Source: Ruminococcus sp. (GTDB lineage: Bacteria; Bacillota; Clostridia; Oscillospirales; Ruminococcaceae). From it: 64,000 nt of DNA. Below are positions 35,215 to 44,814 of the stretch, in pieces. Numbering within the stretch: the stretch's first letter is position 1; every line of letters starts with the position of its first letter. Below the pieces are notes generated by a model. It saw nothing but the letters and a program-made list of their open reading frames with translations. It ran no database searches and was not told where the DNA came from. The stretch is taken from assembly GCA_024697545.1 (NCBI GenBank), contig JAILFN010000053.1:1-64000 (forward strand), read 5' to 3'. The position numbers and the translations under genes were made by a program.

Positions 35215-35990
35215 TGCTGAACGAAGAAAAGCTGCTTTCGGCAGCGGGAGACTGCGGCTGCGTTATACACATAGTCCCCGAAACAGGCTCTACAAACGAT
35301 GATATGAAAGCGATGGCAGCCTACGGTGCTCCCGACGGCACCGTCATCGTGACCGATAAGCAGAAAAACGGCAAGGGCAGGATGGGCAGAAGCTTTTTCT
35401 CTCCGCGCAGCGGGGTGTATCTGTCCATGCTTCTGCGTCCCGAGGCTGATGTTTTGCAGTCGCTGCATTATACCGTTGTCGGCGCGGTAGCTGTCTGTCG
35501 CACCATTGAAAAGATCTCGGGCAGAAAGGCTCAGATCAAATGGGTCAATGATGTTTACGTTGACGGTAAAAAGGTCTGCGGGATCCTCGCCGAGGGCTCG
35601 GTCTCGGGCGACAGACCCGACTGGATAATCGTCGGCATAGGCACGAACATAACTCCGCCCGAGGGCGGCTTCCCACCCGATATCGCTTCGCGTGCGGGGG
35701 CGCTGTTTGAAGACGGCGATGCTCCCCGCGGCATTTCCGAGCTTTACGCCGCGGAGCTTATCCGTGAGCTTCGAGCACTTATGTCGCTTTCGCGTGAGAC
35801 TGTCGATGAGGTTATAGCCGAGTACCGCGAGCGTTCGCTTGTGATCGGAAGGGATATCATAGCCGTTACCCCCGCAGGAGAAAGACCCTGCCGTGCAGTC
35901 GGCGTTACCGACGCCGCAGAGCTTATGGTCGAGTATCCCGACGGCAAAATGGGTATACTCTTTTCGGGAGAGGTCAGCTTGAAGCTTTAA
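35214..35990 (+). CDS. birA: Biotin--[acetyl-CoA-carboxylase] ligase without DNA-binding domain
   Basis: A 258-residue biotin protein ligase that attaches biotin to carboxylases. The catalytic core has VPETGSTNDDMK, the biotinyl-AMP loop GKGRMGRSFFSP and KWVNDVYVDGKKVCGIL, followed by the C-terminal SH3-like domain. About 20 residues precede the core, so the winged-helix repressor domain of bifunctional BirA (about 60 residues) is absent. This protein alone cannot be the repressor expected for the BirA-type operator at bioY (61149-61180). Its ATG overlaps the previous stop by one base. Confidence 0.94.
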   Translation: MLNEEKLLSAAGDCGCVIHIVPETGSTNDDMKAMAAYGAPDGTVIVTDKQKNGKGRMGRSFFSPRSGVYLSMLLRPEADVLQSLHYTVVGAVAVCRTIEKISGRKAQIKWVNDVYVDGKKVCGILAEGSVSGDRPDWIIVGIGTNITPPEGGFPPDIASRAGALFEDGDAPRGISELYAAELIRELRALMSLSRETVDEVIAEYRERSLVIGRDIIAVTPAGERPCRAVGVTDAAELMVEYPDGKMGILFSGEVSLKL

Positions 35991-36137
35991 GGAAAAATTT
36001 AGAAAACTTTCTTCCATATTCCGAAACTTTTTACTGATTATCACGAAATGAACACAATTGTAGTGTATTATATATATAAAGAATAATCAGAACTTTAGAA
36101 AAACATATTATTTTTCTCCATCATATTTACTGTAAAG

Positions 36138-36169
36138 GAAGAGGCACCGCGTGGTGCTTCTTCTTTTTT
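36138..36169 (+). terminator. Terminator of the pyrB-birA unit
   Basis: GAAGAGGCACC (36138-36148) and GGTGCTTCTTC (36153-36163) form an 11-bp stem with a GCGT loop, followed by six T. Confidence 0.92.
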
Positions 36170-36232
36170 GCATTGCAGATCAGACGATTATTTGAAATTA
36201 TATAAAATTTACGAAAAATGACCTTGCGACTA

Positions 36233-36261
36233 TTGCATTTTCATAAGATATGTGCTATAAT
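36233..36261 (+). promoter_or_regulatory. Promoter of the solute-binding lipoprotein gene
   Basis: TTGCAT (36233-36238), a 17-base spacer and TATAAT (36256-36261). Confidence 0.82.
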
Positions 36262-36319
36262 ATATTAGATTAGAAGTATTTGTTTTTGGCGAAACAATTA
36301 TTGATCGGAGGATATTAAC

Positions 36320-37735
36320 ATGAAAGTATTAAAGCGTATCGCTGCACTTTCTGCGGCACTTGTGCTTACTGCGGGTCTTGCAGCCTGCGGCAGCTCGAAG
36401 AAAAGCGGCGAAGATGAATCTTATGTCGATAAGGTAAAGGTAGAGGACACCGACGAGGTGGCTCCTATCGCTGAAGGCGAGGAGACCGAGCTTGAATGGC
36501 TCTCCTACTTCGACATCAACCCCAGCAAGAACTCAAAGGAAAAGAGAGTTGATCTCGACCTGTTTGAAAAAAAGGGCGGCACTATCCACTACTCCCCCAC
36601 GACCTCGATGGTAAAGTATGACCAGCTCGCAAACCGCGTGCTCTCCAACGACCCGCCCGATCTTTTCTGGTTCGAGCAGAAGATGACCTTCCCCTGCTAC
36701 TGCGTAAAGGGAATGTTCCAGCCCGTTGATGATGTCGTAGATTTCGACAGCGATCTCTGGGTCGATATGAAGGGTCTTGCAGATCAGTTCGTGCTAAACG
36801 GCAAGCACTATGTCGCACCCGTTTCGGTCGGACCTCTTTCGGTGCTGACCTACAACAAGGATTTCATCGAAGCCAACGCCCTTGACGATCCTTACGATCT
36901 TTACATGGACGGCGACTGGACTTGGGATACCTGGTACGGTCTGATGGAGGAATTCGTAAACGGCGCTACCGGCGAGGAACAGCGCTACGGCATAAACGGC
37001 TGGTTCGGTCCGTTCATATTCCAGTCCACGGGTCAGACTCTTATCACTTATGATGAGGAAAAGGACGAGTTCGTATCCAATATCGATAACCCAGAATTCG
37101 ACCGCGCTTCCTCGCTGCTTTATGATTTAAAGAAGAACAACTATTACTACGGCGACTGGATAGGCAGCGCTACCGAGTGCTTTAAGAAGAACATACTCTT
37201 CTACGGCATGGGCACATGGGCAGTTTCTCCAAAGGAAGGCGACAACTGGGGCATCGTTCCAATGCCCAGAGACCCTAACTCTGATAACAACTACACCACG
37301 ATCGACATCGCGGCTTATATGTGGGTAAAGGGCTCGACCAAGAAGGACGCTGTACGCTGCTGGTATGAGTGCGCGCGCATAGCAGAATCGGATCCCGAGT
37401 ATACCGAGGCAGGCAGAGAGAAGTTCTTCGTAACTCAGCCCGCATGGACAGATGAGATGTATGAGATGGCAAACGTTGAGCCTCTGACCGACAAGTATAT
37501 CAAGGTCGTCGATCCCGGCTACGGTATCTCCACCATCCTCTCAAACGACGATGCCGCTACAAACGCCACCAAGGAAGCGGTAATACCTTATATGTATACT
37601 TCCGTTATGAAGACCGACGACGACGGCAAGCAGTTCACATGGACTCAGCTGCGTGAGACCTACTCTTCGACCATTGATTCCGAACTCAAGACATTCAATG
37701 AGGAGTACCACAAGTTTATTCAGGAAGGCAATTGA
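36320..37735 (+). CDS. Extracellular solute-binding lipoprotein (family 1, sugar-type)
   Basis: A 471-residue lipoprotein with a clear lipobox (TAGLAACGS) and the bilobed fold of ABC-transporter family 1 binding proteins. It shows RVLSNDPPDLFWF, VSVGPLSVLTYNKDFIE and GDWTWDTWYGLMEEF, the last being a strong family signature. Such proteins deliver oligosaccharides to permeases. No permease or ATPase gene lies next to it; the next gene is a divergent paralogue. A partial terminator follows, which would give this gene higher expression than the second one. Confidence 0.88.
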   Translation: MKVLKRIAALSAALVLTAGLAACGSSKKSGEDESYVDKVKVEDTDEVAPIAEGEETELEWLSYFDINPSKNSKEKRVDLDLFEKKGGTIHYSPTTSMVKYDQLANRVLSNDPPDLFWFEQKMTFPCYCVKGMFQPVDDVVDFDSDLWVDMKGLADQFVLNGKHYVAPVSVGPLSVLTYNKDFIEANALDDPYDLYMDGDWTWDTWYGLMEEFVNGATGEEQRYGINGWFGPFIFQSTGQTLITYDEEKDEFVSNIDNPEFDRASSLLYDLKKNNYYYGDWIGSATECFKKNILFYGMGTWAVSPKEGDNWGIVPMPRDPNSDNNYTTIDIAAYMWVKGSTKKDAVRCWYECARIAESDPEYTEAGREKFFVTQPAWTDEMYEMANVEPLTDKYIKVVDPGYGISTILSNDDAATNATKEAVIPYMYTSVMKTDDDGKQFTWTQLRETYSSTIDSELKTFNEEYHKFIQEGN

Positions 37736-37742
37736 CAGAACT

Positions 37743-37784
37743 GTTTTATTTCCCCGCCCAAACAGCGGGGAATAAAGCTTTTTG
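37743..37784 (+). terminator. Attenuating terminator between the two lipoprotein genes
   Basis: A stem formed by TTTATT-T-CCCCGC and GCGGGGAATAAA with one bulged T, followed by GCTTTTTG. Partial readthrough into the next gene is likely since that gene has no visible promoter. Confidence 0.75.
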
Positions 37785-37801
37785 GTGACGGAGAACAAAG
37801 T

Positions 37802-39175
37802 ATGAAAAGAACATTACGCGCAGCCGCCGCCGTGACGGCAGCGCTTGTTATAAGCAGCTGTACCGTAAAGATAGATAATGTTGACAGCAACGGCGAGCTG
37901 CTGTATCGTTCGTCAAGGGCTGATATGAGCAGTGCTGCCGAGACGACCCTGACAGAGACTGAGGCTTCCGTATCGGAAGAGCCCGATGACAGCGCCGAAG
38001 AGGAGCAGGGCATCGTTATGCCCGATGACAATACCCTGACCGTGCTGATCGGCGACGACCACGAGAAGCTGCTTGAAGGCTGCAATAGTTTTTTTGAGAG
38101 CCTGGGCGGAGAGCTTAAAACAGAAGTCGTTGACAGCGACCTTATGTATGATACCATCGCCGCGGGCGTGATATCCGACAGCCCGATCGATGTCGCGACC
38201 TTCGATAACGGTATGCTGTTCCCATACTTTGCGGTCAACGGCATTGCCGCACCGATAGATCATGAGATCGAGATGCCGGCACTCCCCGATAAGCTGGAGG
38301 ACGCGGCGGATCTGTTTGCGATAAACAACTGGCACTATGTGTTCCCGCTCGGGATCGGGCAGTCATATCGCCTGCTTTACGACACCGAGACTATAAAAAG
38401 GTACAAGCTTGAAGACCCCGCTGATATTTCCGACAGCGAATGGAGCACCGAAAAGCTGTGCGAGATGATAGGTAAATTCCACGAACGCGGCGGAGAGTTC
38501 CCTATATCGGGCAACTACGGCGAGCCGATACATATCTCGACGGGAAGTGCTCTTGCGATATTCGAGCGCGATCCTGCGGGTTTTTATAACAATCTTTTCG
38601 ACCCCGCAATGGCTGAGACTACCGATATGCTGTTTTTGCAAAAGCAGAATGGTATCGACATGGAAAGGCAGTTTGCCTCCCCCGCCGAAGCCTTCAGAGA
38701 GGGCGTGCTGTTTTACTCGGCGACGTTGTTTGAAGCCGAAAAGGAACCGCTGCCCGATACGGTAAAATCGGTCGCGGTGCCGACCTTGAAGGAACTGGAC
38801 AGGTACAGCGAGCTTTCGGTATACGGTCTGACGCTTATGGAAGCATCGGAGCATAAGGCGGCGGCGGAGTGCTATTTCAAGTGCGCCGCAGAATATGCCG
38901 CCGCAGAGCTGCCTGCGGGAAGATTTGCAGATGATTACCGCCTTGAAAGCCTTGAAAGGACTGTCTACCCTTATGACAAGGGCATATCCCCAGGCGTTTC
39001 ATACAGCCCCGCCCACATGAACGAGGACAATCAGCTGGCGGTGTCGCCGCTTATATATACGGGGCTGGAGAACAAGGAAGACTGGGGCGGCGTGTGCGCA
39101 TATTATTCACGCTTGTTTATTAACGATTGTACCGCGCTGAACAACATTATCAGCAAGGAGATTTACGGAGACTGA
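37802..39175 (+). CDS. Divergent solute-binding lipoprotein paralogue
   Basis: A 457-residue lipoprotein (lipobox VISSC) with an acidic Ser/Thr/Glu linker of about 50 residues, then a domain that aligns by eye with the previous protein. FPLGIGQSYRLLYDTETIKR followed by YKLEDPADISDSEWSTEKL corresponds to the signature block there. The ligand-facing tryptophans of the first copy are largely lost, so binding may have changed. It could act as a membrane-attached sensor rather than a transporter subunit. It ends four bases before addA. Confidence 0.75.
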   Translation: MKRTLRAAAAVTAALVISSCTVKIDNVDSNGELLYRSSRADMSSAAETTLTETEASVSEEPDDSAEEEQGIVMPDDNTLTVLIGDDHEKLLEGCNSFFESLGGELKTEVVDSDLMYDTIAAGVISDSPIDVATFDNGMLFPYFAVNGIAAPIDHEIEMPALPDKLEDAADLFAINNWHYVFPLGIGQSYRLLYDTETIKRYKLEDPADISDSEWSTEKLCEMIGKFHERGGEFPISGNYGEPIHISTGSALAIFERDPAGFYNNLFDPAMAETTDMLFLQKQNGIDMERQFASPAEAFREGVLFYSATLFEAEKEPLPDTVKSVAVPTLKELDRYSELSVYGLTLMEASEHKAAAECYFKCAAEYAAAELPAGRFADDYRLESLERTVYPYDKGISPGVSYSPAHMNEDNQLAVSPLIYTGLENKEDWGGVCAYYSRLFINDCTALNNIISKEIYGD

Positions 39176-39178
39176 CTT

Positions 39179-42100
39179 ATGGCGATTGAATGGACTGATG
39201 AACAGGCTGCTGCGATAGCAACTATCGACAGGGGAGTTGTAGTTCCCGCTGCGGCAGGAAGCGGAAAAACGGCAGTGCTCATAGAACGCACTGTGCGTAT
39301 GCTTGAAGACCCCGACCCCAAGACAGGCTGCCCCGCGGAAAAGCTGCTTGCCGTTACATTTACAAAGCAGGCGGCGGCGCAGATGAAGCGAAAGCTGCGT
39401 CAGGCTTTGCTTGACAGGATAGTTGTGCTCGGCGACAGCGATCTTAGGCAGAGAAAGTGGCTGGAGACCCAGCATGAGATGCTGGAGCTTGCAAACATAA
39501 GCACGATAGATTCCTTCTGCTATGAGATAGTGAAGAACAACATCGACGAGTTTGATTACCGTAACGGTCTGAAGATCGCCGATGAAACTGAGGCAAAGGC
39601 TATCATAGATGAAGCCGCAAGGCTTGCCGTTGAGCAGCTGCGGAGGGAACATCCCGAAAAAGCAGAGCTGCTGACCGACGCTTTCTCAAACAAGGACGAC
39701 TCCGCGCTTTTGGGGCAGATCTGCGAGCTGCGCGATTTCCTGCGCTCCCTCGCGTTCCCCGAAAAATGGATCGACGAAACGCAGAAGAAGCTTTCGAGCA
39801 GAGCCTACGCCGACAGCTGCGCCGCAAAGATCATGGATCATATGCGTGAGCAGATAGATAAGGCTGAAAAGTTCGAGGAGATGGCAGAGACTGTCGCGCA
39901 TGATATGCTGGCGAAAAAATACCTGGAGCTCGCCTGCGATAACCGCGAGCGTATACTTGATATCATAAAGGCGCTGGACAACGGCAGTTGGGAGCAGCTT
40001 TTTGATGTCACACGCTTCGATTCACTCGGCAGGCTCACAAAGCCGCCGATGAAGGGTCTTGACCCGGAAGCCGCCGCCAACGAGGAGCATCTTTACGAGC
40101 AGTTCAGCCTGCTGTTCAACGGCTTAAAGGCTCCGATCACGGCGATCAAAAAGGAAGTTGACCTGGTCGGCAGGGATATTTACGAACCCATGCAGTCCTC
40201 GGCGCTTATATTCTCCGCACTCATCGAAGCCGTCAGACTGCTTGAGAAAAATGCCGCCGAAATGAAGATCGAGCGGGGCATATCTGATTTCTCCGACATC
40301 GCCCGTATGGCGCTCGACCTGCTGGTAGTCAGCGAAGACGGCGTGCCTAAAAGAACGCCCTTAGCCGAGCGCATAGTATCAGAGGACACCTACCGTGTCA
40401 TGATGATAGATGAATATCAGGACGTCAACAATCTTCAGGAGACCATATTCCGCGCCATTTCAAAGACCACAGATCTGAACGTTCTCGGCTCCAACGTGTT
40501 TGTCGTGGGCGACCGCAAGCAGTCGATATACCGCTTCCGACAGTCAAATCCGAGGCTCTTCTCAAAAGCCGTCGGCGATGCGGATGACCCCGAAAAGCCG
40601 TGGCTCAAAAAAATAAGCCTCACCCAAAATTTCCGCAGCAGAAAAGTCGTTATCGACTTTGTCAATGCGATCTTCGGCACACTCATGAGCGAAGAGATCG
40701 GCGAGGTGACTTATTCGGGCAGCGAGCTGCTGCGCTTCGGCGCTCAGTTTGCGGGTGAAGATCAGCCCTGCGAGGTCATGCTCATCGAAGAACCCGAGGA
40801 GTTCGATGATGACGAGCTGAAATACCTGAGCTTCGGCATCGAAGAACTTGTGGTGGCGAACAAGATACGCGAAATGCTGGAAAATGGCGTTATGGTCTCG
40901 GACGATATGACGCTCAGGAAAGCGCGTCCATCGGACTTCTGCGTGCTGACGCGCTCGAACGACAGCTGCGGGAAGATCGCCGACGCGCTGAGATATGTGG
41001 GTCTGAAAGCCAAAAACGAACAGAGCGACGGCTACATCGGCTCACGCGAGATCATGATAATGATAAGCCTGCTGCGGGTCATCGACGACCCGATCAAGGA
41101 CACCGATATGGCGACCGTGATGGGGTCGCCGATAATGGGCTTCACCGCCGACGACCTCGCAAGGCTTCGCATACGCGGCAGGGAAGTTCTCGCCGAAGAA
41201 GCAAAGGAGGGCGAGACCGCTGCTAAAAACATGGGTCTGCGGCTTATCATAAACCGCGCCGCAAAGAGTGAAGATGCCGACGAAAAGGAAAGCCGCCGCA
41301 TTGAGCTTTCCGATGAGACTTTGCAGGAAAAGTGCGTGAAAGCGGATCAGCTGCTGCGTCAGCTGGAGTTTTACGCCGTGAGCCTGCCGCTCGATATGCT
41401 CATCACAAAGATATACGACGAGACAGGCTTTCTCGCTTCCGCGAGCGCTTTTGAGGATCCCCGCCAGCGCAGGGCGAATCTGCGGCTTCTGGTGCAGTAC
41501 GCCGCAGCCTATGAGAAGAATTATTCCGGCGGCATAGCGGGATTTTTGAGCTACCTCAGCAGGATCTCGGAATCGGGCAAGGATTTCAGGCAGGCGGTGA
41601 CGACCTCCGGCGGCGAGGATTCCGTCAACGTCATGACCGAACACAGATCAAAGGGTCTGGAATTCCCGTTCGTGATAATGGCGAAGATGAACACCCGATT
41701 CAGCGGCATGGATATCTCAAAGAAGGTGCTGCTAAATGAGTATGAGGGCGCGGGACTGAAGTATTACAGGCACGACAAGCTCATGACCGTCGATACCGTC
41801 GGGCGGCTCGCGCTGAAAAAGAATGTCATATCAGAGCAGCTCAGCGAGGAGATGCGCCTGCTTTACGTCGCCCTGACCCGTGCCAAGGAAAAGTTGATAC
41901 TACCGTTTTTCCTGACGAAGAGTACATCGACTGCGGGCGGCATGAAGGCGGCGTTAGCTGATCTTGCCAACGCCATCAGTTCGGCGGGCGGGGTAAACAG
42001 CCGCATACTTTTTGATTGCCACACCGCTTCGGAATGGCTCGCCGCATTCCTCATGCAGTCCGACTTCAACTACCCGCTGCTCGAAGCTATCGGGCTGGAG

Positions 42101-42934
42101 GACATGGCGCCTGAGCTTGCGGCACTTGCGAGATACGAGCCTGAAACAAAGCCGTCGCTCATATGGTCGTTCCCGAAGCTTTCGGAGCTTAAACGTTATG
42201 CTGAAGCACGAGAGACTTTTGTTCAGGGCAAGCCGCAGCCTGAGCTTGTCGGGCAGCTTGTTGAAAAGTATTCACGGAAATATCACGGCGAAGGCAAGGC
42301 GGCAGCTTCAAAACGCACCGTGACCGAGATCGTCGCCGAGATGCGCCGCGAGGAAAGCTCGGACGAAAAGACCGACCACAGCTTCTTCCCGCAGCTCGGC
42401 AGCCTTACCGAAGAAGCGGGCAGGCTGACAGCCGCGCAGCGCGGCACATTCACCCACCTGTTCATGGAGCTTGCCGATTACGACCTTGCGGAAAAGAACG
42501 TCAGTGCCGAGATCGAAAGGCTTCTTGTGGCAGGCAGAATGTCCCCCGCAGAGGCGGGCGGCATTTACACCAACGCGGTGAAGCACTTTTTCGAGAGCGA
42601 TCTTTACCGCCGCATGAAAGCCTCCGACGATATCCGCCGCGAGATGAAATTCATGGTATCGGCTGAGGACGCGGGGCTTTATGAGAAGTTCGGCAAGTAC
42701 ATAGACAGGAGCGGTATGCTCCAGGGTGTCTGCGACTGCATTTTCCGCGAGCCCGACGGTTATGTGCTGGTGGACTACAAGACCGACGGCTTTACAGACA
42801 TCTCCCAGCTCGACACCTATCACACGCAGCTGGAGCTTTACAGGTCGGCGCTTGAACTCATTCTTCCGATGCCCGTCAAGGCGTGCTATATCTATTCATT
42901 CAAGCTCGCTGAGGGCAAGGAGATCACGCTGTAA
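39179..42934 (+). CDS. addA: ATP-dependent helicase/nuclease subunit A
   Basis: A 1251-residue UvrD-type helicase with a C-terminal RecB-family nuclease, the A subunit of the AddAB recombinational-repair enzyme. Motifs are PAAAGSGKTAVL (Walker A), MMIDEYQDVNNLQE (Walker B), EHRSKGLEFPFVI, LYVALTRAKEKL (motif VI) and the nuclease centre YVLVDYKTD near 1200. The length and domain order are complete. AddB, usually directly upstream, is not present here; its place is taken by solute-binding lipoproteins. It has a GGAGAC binding site 7 bases before the start. Confidence 0.95.
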   Translation: MAIEWTDEQAAAIATIDRGVVVPAAAGSGKTAVLIERTVRMLEDPDPKTGCPAEKLLAVTFTKQAAAQMKRKLRQALLDRIVVLGDSDLRQRKWLETQHEMLELANISTIDSFCYEIVKNNIDEFDYRNGLKIADETEAKAIIDEAARLAVEQLRREHPEKAELLTDAFSNKDDSALLGQICELRDFLRSLAFPEKWIDETQKKLSSRAYADSCAAKIMDHMREQIDKAEKFEEMAETVAHDMLAKKYLELACDNRERILDIIKALDNGSWEQLFDVTRFDSLGRLTKPPMKGLDPEAAANEEHLYEQFSLLFNGLKAPITAIKKEVDLVGRDIYEPMQSSALIFSALIEAVRLLEKNAAEMKIERGISDFSDIARMALDLLVVSEDGVPKRTPLAERIVSEDTYRVMMIDEYQDVNNLQETIFRAISKTTDLNVLGSNVFVVGDRKQSIYRFRQSNPRLFSKAVGDADDPEKPWLKKISLTQNFRSRKVVIDFVNAIFGTLMSEEIGEVTYSGSELLRFGAQFAGEDQPCEVMLIEEPEEFDDDELKYLSFGIEELVVANKIREMLENGVMVSDDMTLRKARPSDFCVLTRSNDSCGKIADALRYVGLKAKNEQSDGYIGSREIMIMISLLRVIDDPIKDTDMATVMGSPIMGFTADDLARLRIRGREVLAEEAKEGETAAKNMGLRLIINRAAKSEDADEKESRRIELSDETLQEKCVKADQLLRQLEFYAVSLPLDMLITKIYDETGFLASASAFEDPRQRRANLRLLVQYAAAYEKNYSGGIAGFLSYLSRISESGKDFRQAVTTSGGEDSVNVMTEHRSKGLEFPFVIMAKMNTRFSGMDISKKVLLNEYEGAGLKYYRHDKLMTVDTVGRLALKKNVISEQLSEEMRLLYVALTRAKEKLILPFFLTKSTSTAGGMKAALADLANAISSAGGVNSRILFDCHTASEWLAAFLMQSDFNYPLLEAIGLEDMAPELAALARYEPETKPSLIWSFPKLSELKRYAEARETFVQGKPQPELVGQLVEKYSRKYHGEGKAAASKRTVTEIVAEMRREESSDEKTDHSFFPQLGSLTEEAGRLTAAQRGTFTHLFMELADYDLAEKNVSAEIERLLVAGRMSPAEAGGIYTNAVKHFFESDLYRRMKASDDIRREMKFMVSAEDAGLYEKFGKYIDRSGMLQGVCDCIFREPDGYVLVDYKTDGFTDISQLDTYHTQLELYRSALELILPMPVKACYIYSFKLAEGKEITL

Positions 42935-42962
42935 GAAGGCGGCGTTGGCTGCCGAAAACAAT

Positions 42963-42993
42963 TCAGACCGTCCGTTTTGCGCGGGCGGTCTGA
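42963..42993. terminator. Hairpin between convergent addA and the Cys-rich gene
   Basis: TCAGACCGTCCG (42963-42974) and CGGGCGGTCTGA (42982-42993) form a 12-bp stem with one wobble. Tails on both sides are modestly T-rich, so it may end transcription from both directions. Confidence 0.6.
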
Positions 42994-43010
42994 TGTTTAT
43001 TATTCGGCTG

Positions 43011-43817
43011 TCAGCTTCTGCTGCTGCCCGATGTACGGCTGCCTGATACGGGCGGTGTCGTATCGTTGTCGGTGATCTGCTGCTCCTGACAGCTTATCGA
43101 GCAGGGATCGAGCGCCTGCGGGAAAAACTCGCCGGCAGGGAAGCTCATCTTGTCAAACAGCTCGCAGGGGCTGTCGGTGTTGGTCGAGCATTCCTTTGCG
43201 GGCATACAGTAGTCGTAGCTGGGTACCATCAGAGGTACGGGACGCGCCAGCTGTATTATCGCGAACAGACCTATGGTGATGTAGATAGGACGCGCGCCGG
43301 CCGCAGGTACTTCCCCCAGGCTTGCCGCAAGGCAGACAGGGGGCGCAAGATTTACCGAAGCCACAGGCAGGGTGCAAACGTCGCAGGAACAGCAGGCACA
43401 GCCGCTCGTTGCGTTCTCCTGCACGGCGGGGGCAGTCTCGTCAGAGCTGAAACGTATGCTGTTCGCATCGCTGCCGAAAAGTATCACCCGCTTTGAAAAG
43501 GTCGAGGTGCCGTATACTATCGTGGGCGGTGTGACACCCGTCTGGTGCGCTTCGATCTCGGAGTTGAAATTGTAAGTAAGATCGACGGTGTAGAATCCCC
43601 TGTTGAACGGCACGGGGTCGATCACGAAGTTTACGTCCGAAACGCTGATGTTCTTTACCTTGATGTAGGAAGCGTCGGTGATCGTCTGCTCATCCTCCGC
43701 GTCCACGGTAAAGAGCAGATCTTCAAGACAGTCCTGCGAGCTGCATGAGTCGAAGATCCGCATGGCGTCGATGCAGCAAGCCTCTTTGAATTGTCTGGCA
43801 GATAAGTTGTCACTCAT
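43011..43817 (-). CDS. Cys-rich conserved hypothetical protein
   Basis: A 268-residue protein starting NLSARQFKEACCIDAMRIFDSC, with the sequence SSQDCLEDLLF following, a pattern I associate with a clostridial family of unknown function. It contains PVPFNRGFYTVDLTYNF, a CACCSCDVC cluster near 140, and a C-terminal Ser/Thr/Cys-rich tail. No signal peptide or membrane helix is clear. About 15 Cys suggest metal binding or disulfide cross-linking; a coat or surface role is conceivable but unproven. The binding site is AAGGAGGAG. It is a single gene, convergent with addA and divergent from the phosphoesterase. Confidence 0.75.
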   Translation of the reverse strand: MSDNLSARQFKEACCIDAMRIFDSCSSQDCLEDLLFTVDAEDEQTITDASYIKVKNISVSDVNFVIDPVPFNRGFYTVDLTYNFNSEIEAHQTGVTPPTIVYGTSTFSKRVILFGSDANSIRFSSDETAPAVQENATSGCACCSCDVCTLPVASVNLAPPVCLAASLGEVPAAGARPIYITIGLFAIIQLARPVPLMVPSYDYCMPAKECSTNTDSPCELFDKMSFPAGEFFPQALDPCSISCQEQQITDNDTTPPVSGSRTSGSSRS

Positions 43818-43904
43818 AAAAAGCTCCTCCTTATAGTTTTATTATGACCTATGTAGCGTCATTAGTACATTCTATTCGGAAAGGCGCGATTATGTGCAGG
43901 ATAG

Positions 43905-43933
43905 TTGACAAATCCTCTGCGATAAAGTATAAT
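43905..43933 (+). promoter_or_regulatory. Promoter of the phosphoesterase-mnmA unit
   Basis: TTGACA (43905-43910), a 17-base spacer and TATAAT (43928-43933): full consensus. Confidence 0.92.
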
Positions 43934-43962
43934 TAGTATAATGAGATCAAGGGAGTGATAGT

Positions 43963-44814
43963 ATGCGTATAGCGGCTATGGGCGATATCCACGGCAATCA
44001 TATAGCGCTTGAAGCGTGCATGAAATGGGTGTACAGGAATAATATCGACGGGATAGCTTTTCTCGGCGACTATATCTCCGACTGTCCCTATCCAGAAAAA
44101 ACTATGCGTATAATAAGGAATATCCCCGATGCCTTCAGGACATGGTTCGTCCGCGGCAACCGTGAGGATTATATGCTGGATCACCGCTATAACCTCACCG
44201 AGGAATGGCGAAGGGGCTCATCTCGGTCGGGCTCGCTGCTTTATACCTATCAGGCGCTCTCGGGCGGTGATATGCGTTTTCTTGAAGCTATGCCGATCGG
44301 CATGGAGGTAAAGCTCGACGGCTATCCGCCGTTTTCCATCTGCCACGGCTCGATGCAGGATAACCGCCGCCTGATATTTCCCGATTCCCCCGATATCGAC
44401 GAGCTTTTTGATGAGTTCATGACTGGCGTGCTCGTCTGCGGGCACTGCCATAAGCCTTATACAGCGACCCGCGGCAGCAAGACTATCATCAATGCGGGCT
44501 CGGTGGGCAACCCCGTTTACGGTCAGAAGGGAGCTTCGATCGTGCTGCTTACATCCGACGGCGGCGAATGGAGCGCCGAGCATATAGAGATACCCTACGA
44601 CAAGGAAGCTCTGATAGAGGAGTTTGAGCAGAGCGGTCTGCTGTACTTTGCCGATGTATGGGCACGGGCATTTATCGCCTCGCTGCGCGATGAGGACGGC
44701 AGGAACTTCAATTACGAATGTGCGACCCTCGTTAAAGAGCTCCGCGCCGAGCAGGATAAAGAGTTTGACGACGAGGATATCTGGCAGGAGGCAGCAAAGA
44801 GGCTTGGCATATGA
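43963..44814 (+). CDS. Metallophosphoesterase
   Basis: A 283-residue calcineurin-type phosphoesterase. The metal-binding motifs are all present: GDIHGNH (residues 7-13), GDYISD (near 35), GNRED (near 66), the ICHGS His and GHCHKPY (near 165). The YfcE-like arrangement is followed by a C-terminal helical extension of about 80 residues that may dimerise or gate the site. The substrate is unknown; nucleotides or phosphodiesters are typical. It overlaps the next gene by four bases (ATGA). Confidence 0.88.
   Translation: MRIAAMGDIHGNHIALEACMKWVYRNNIDGIAFLGDYISDCPYPEKTMRIIRNIPDAFRTWFVRGNREDYMLDHRYNLTEEWRRGSSRSGSLLYTYQALSGGDMRFLEAMPIGMEVKLDGYPPFSICHGSMQDNRRLIFPDSPDIDELFDEFMTGVLVCGHCHKPYTATRGSKTIINAGSVGNPVYGQKGASIVLLTSDGGEWSAEHIEIPYDKEALIEEFEQSGLLYFADVWARAFIASLRDEDGRNFNYECATLVKELRAEQDKEFDDEDIWQEAAKRLGI

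Larger units (their letters stand above)
35991..36319 (+). other. Intergenic region between birA and the solute-binding protein
   Basis: 329 A+T-rich bases with no gene. They hold a terminator (36138-36169) and the promoter of the next gene (36233-36261). A TATTAT box at 36066 has no acceptable -35, so I do not call a separate transcript. Confidence 0.6.

Noticed and set aside
36043-36071. Promoter for a separate small RNA upstream of the 36138 terminator
   Set aside because: The TATTAT box has no acceptable -35 at 16-18 bases; the terminator is adequately explained as the end of the birA unit.
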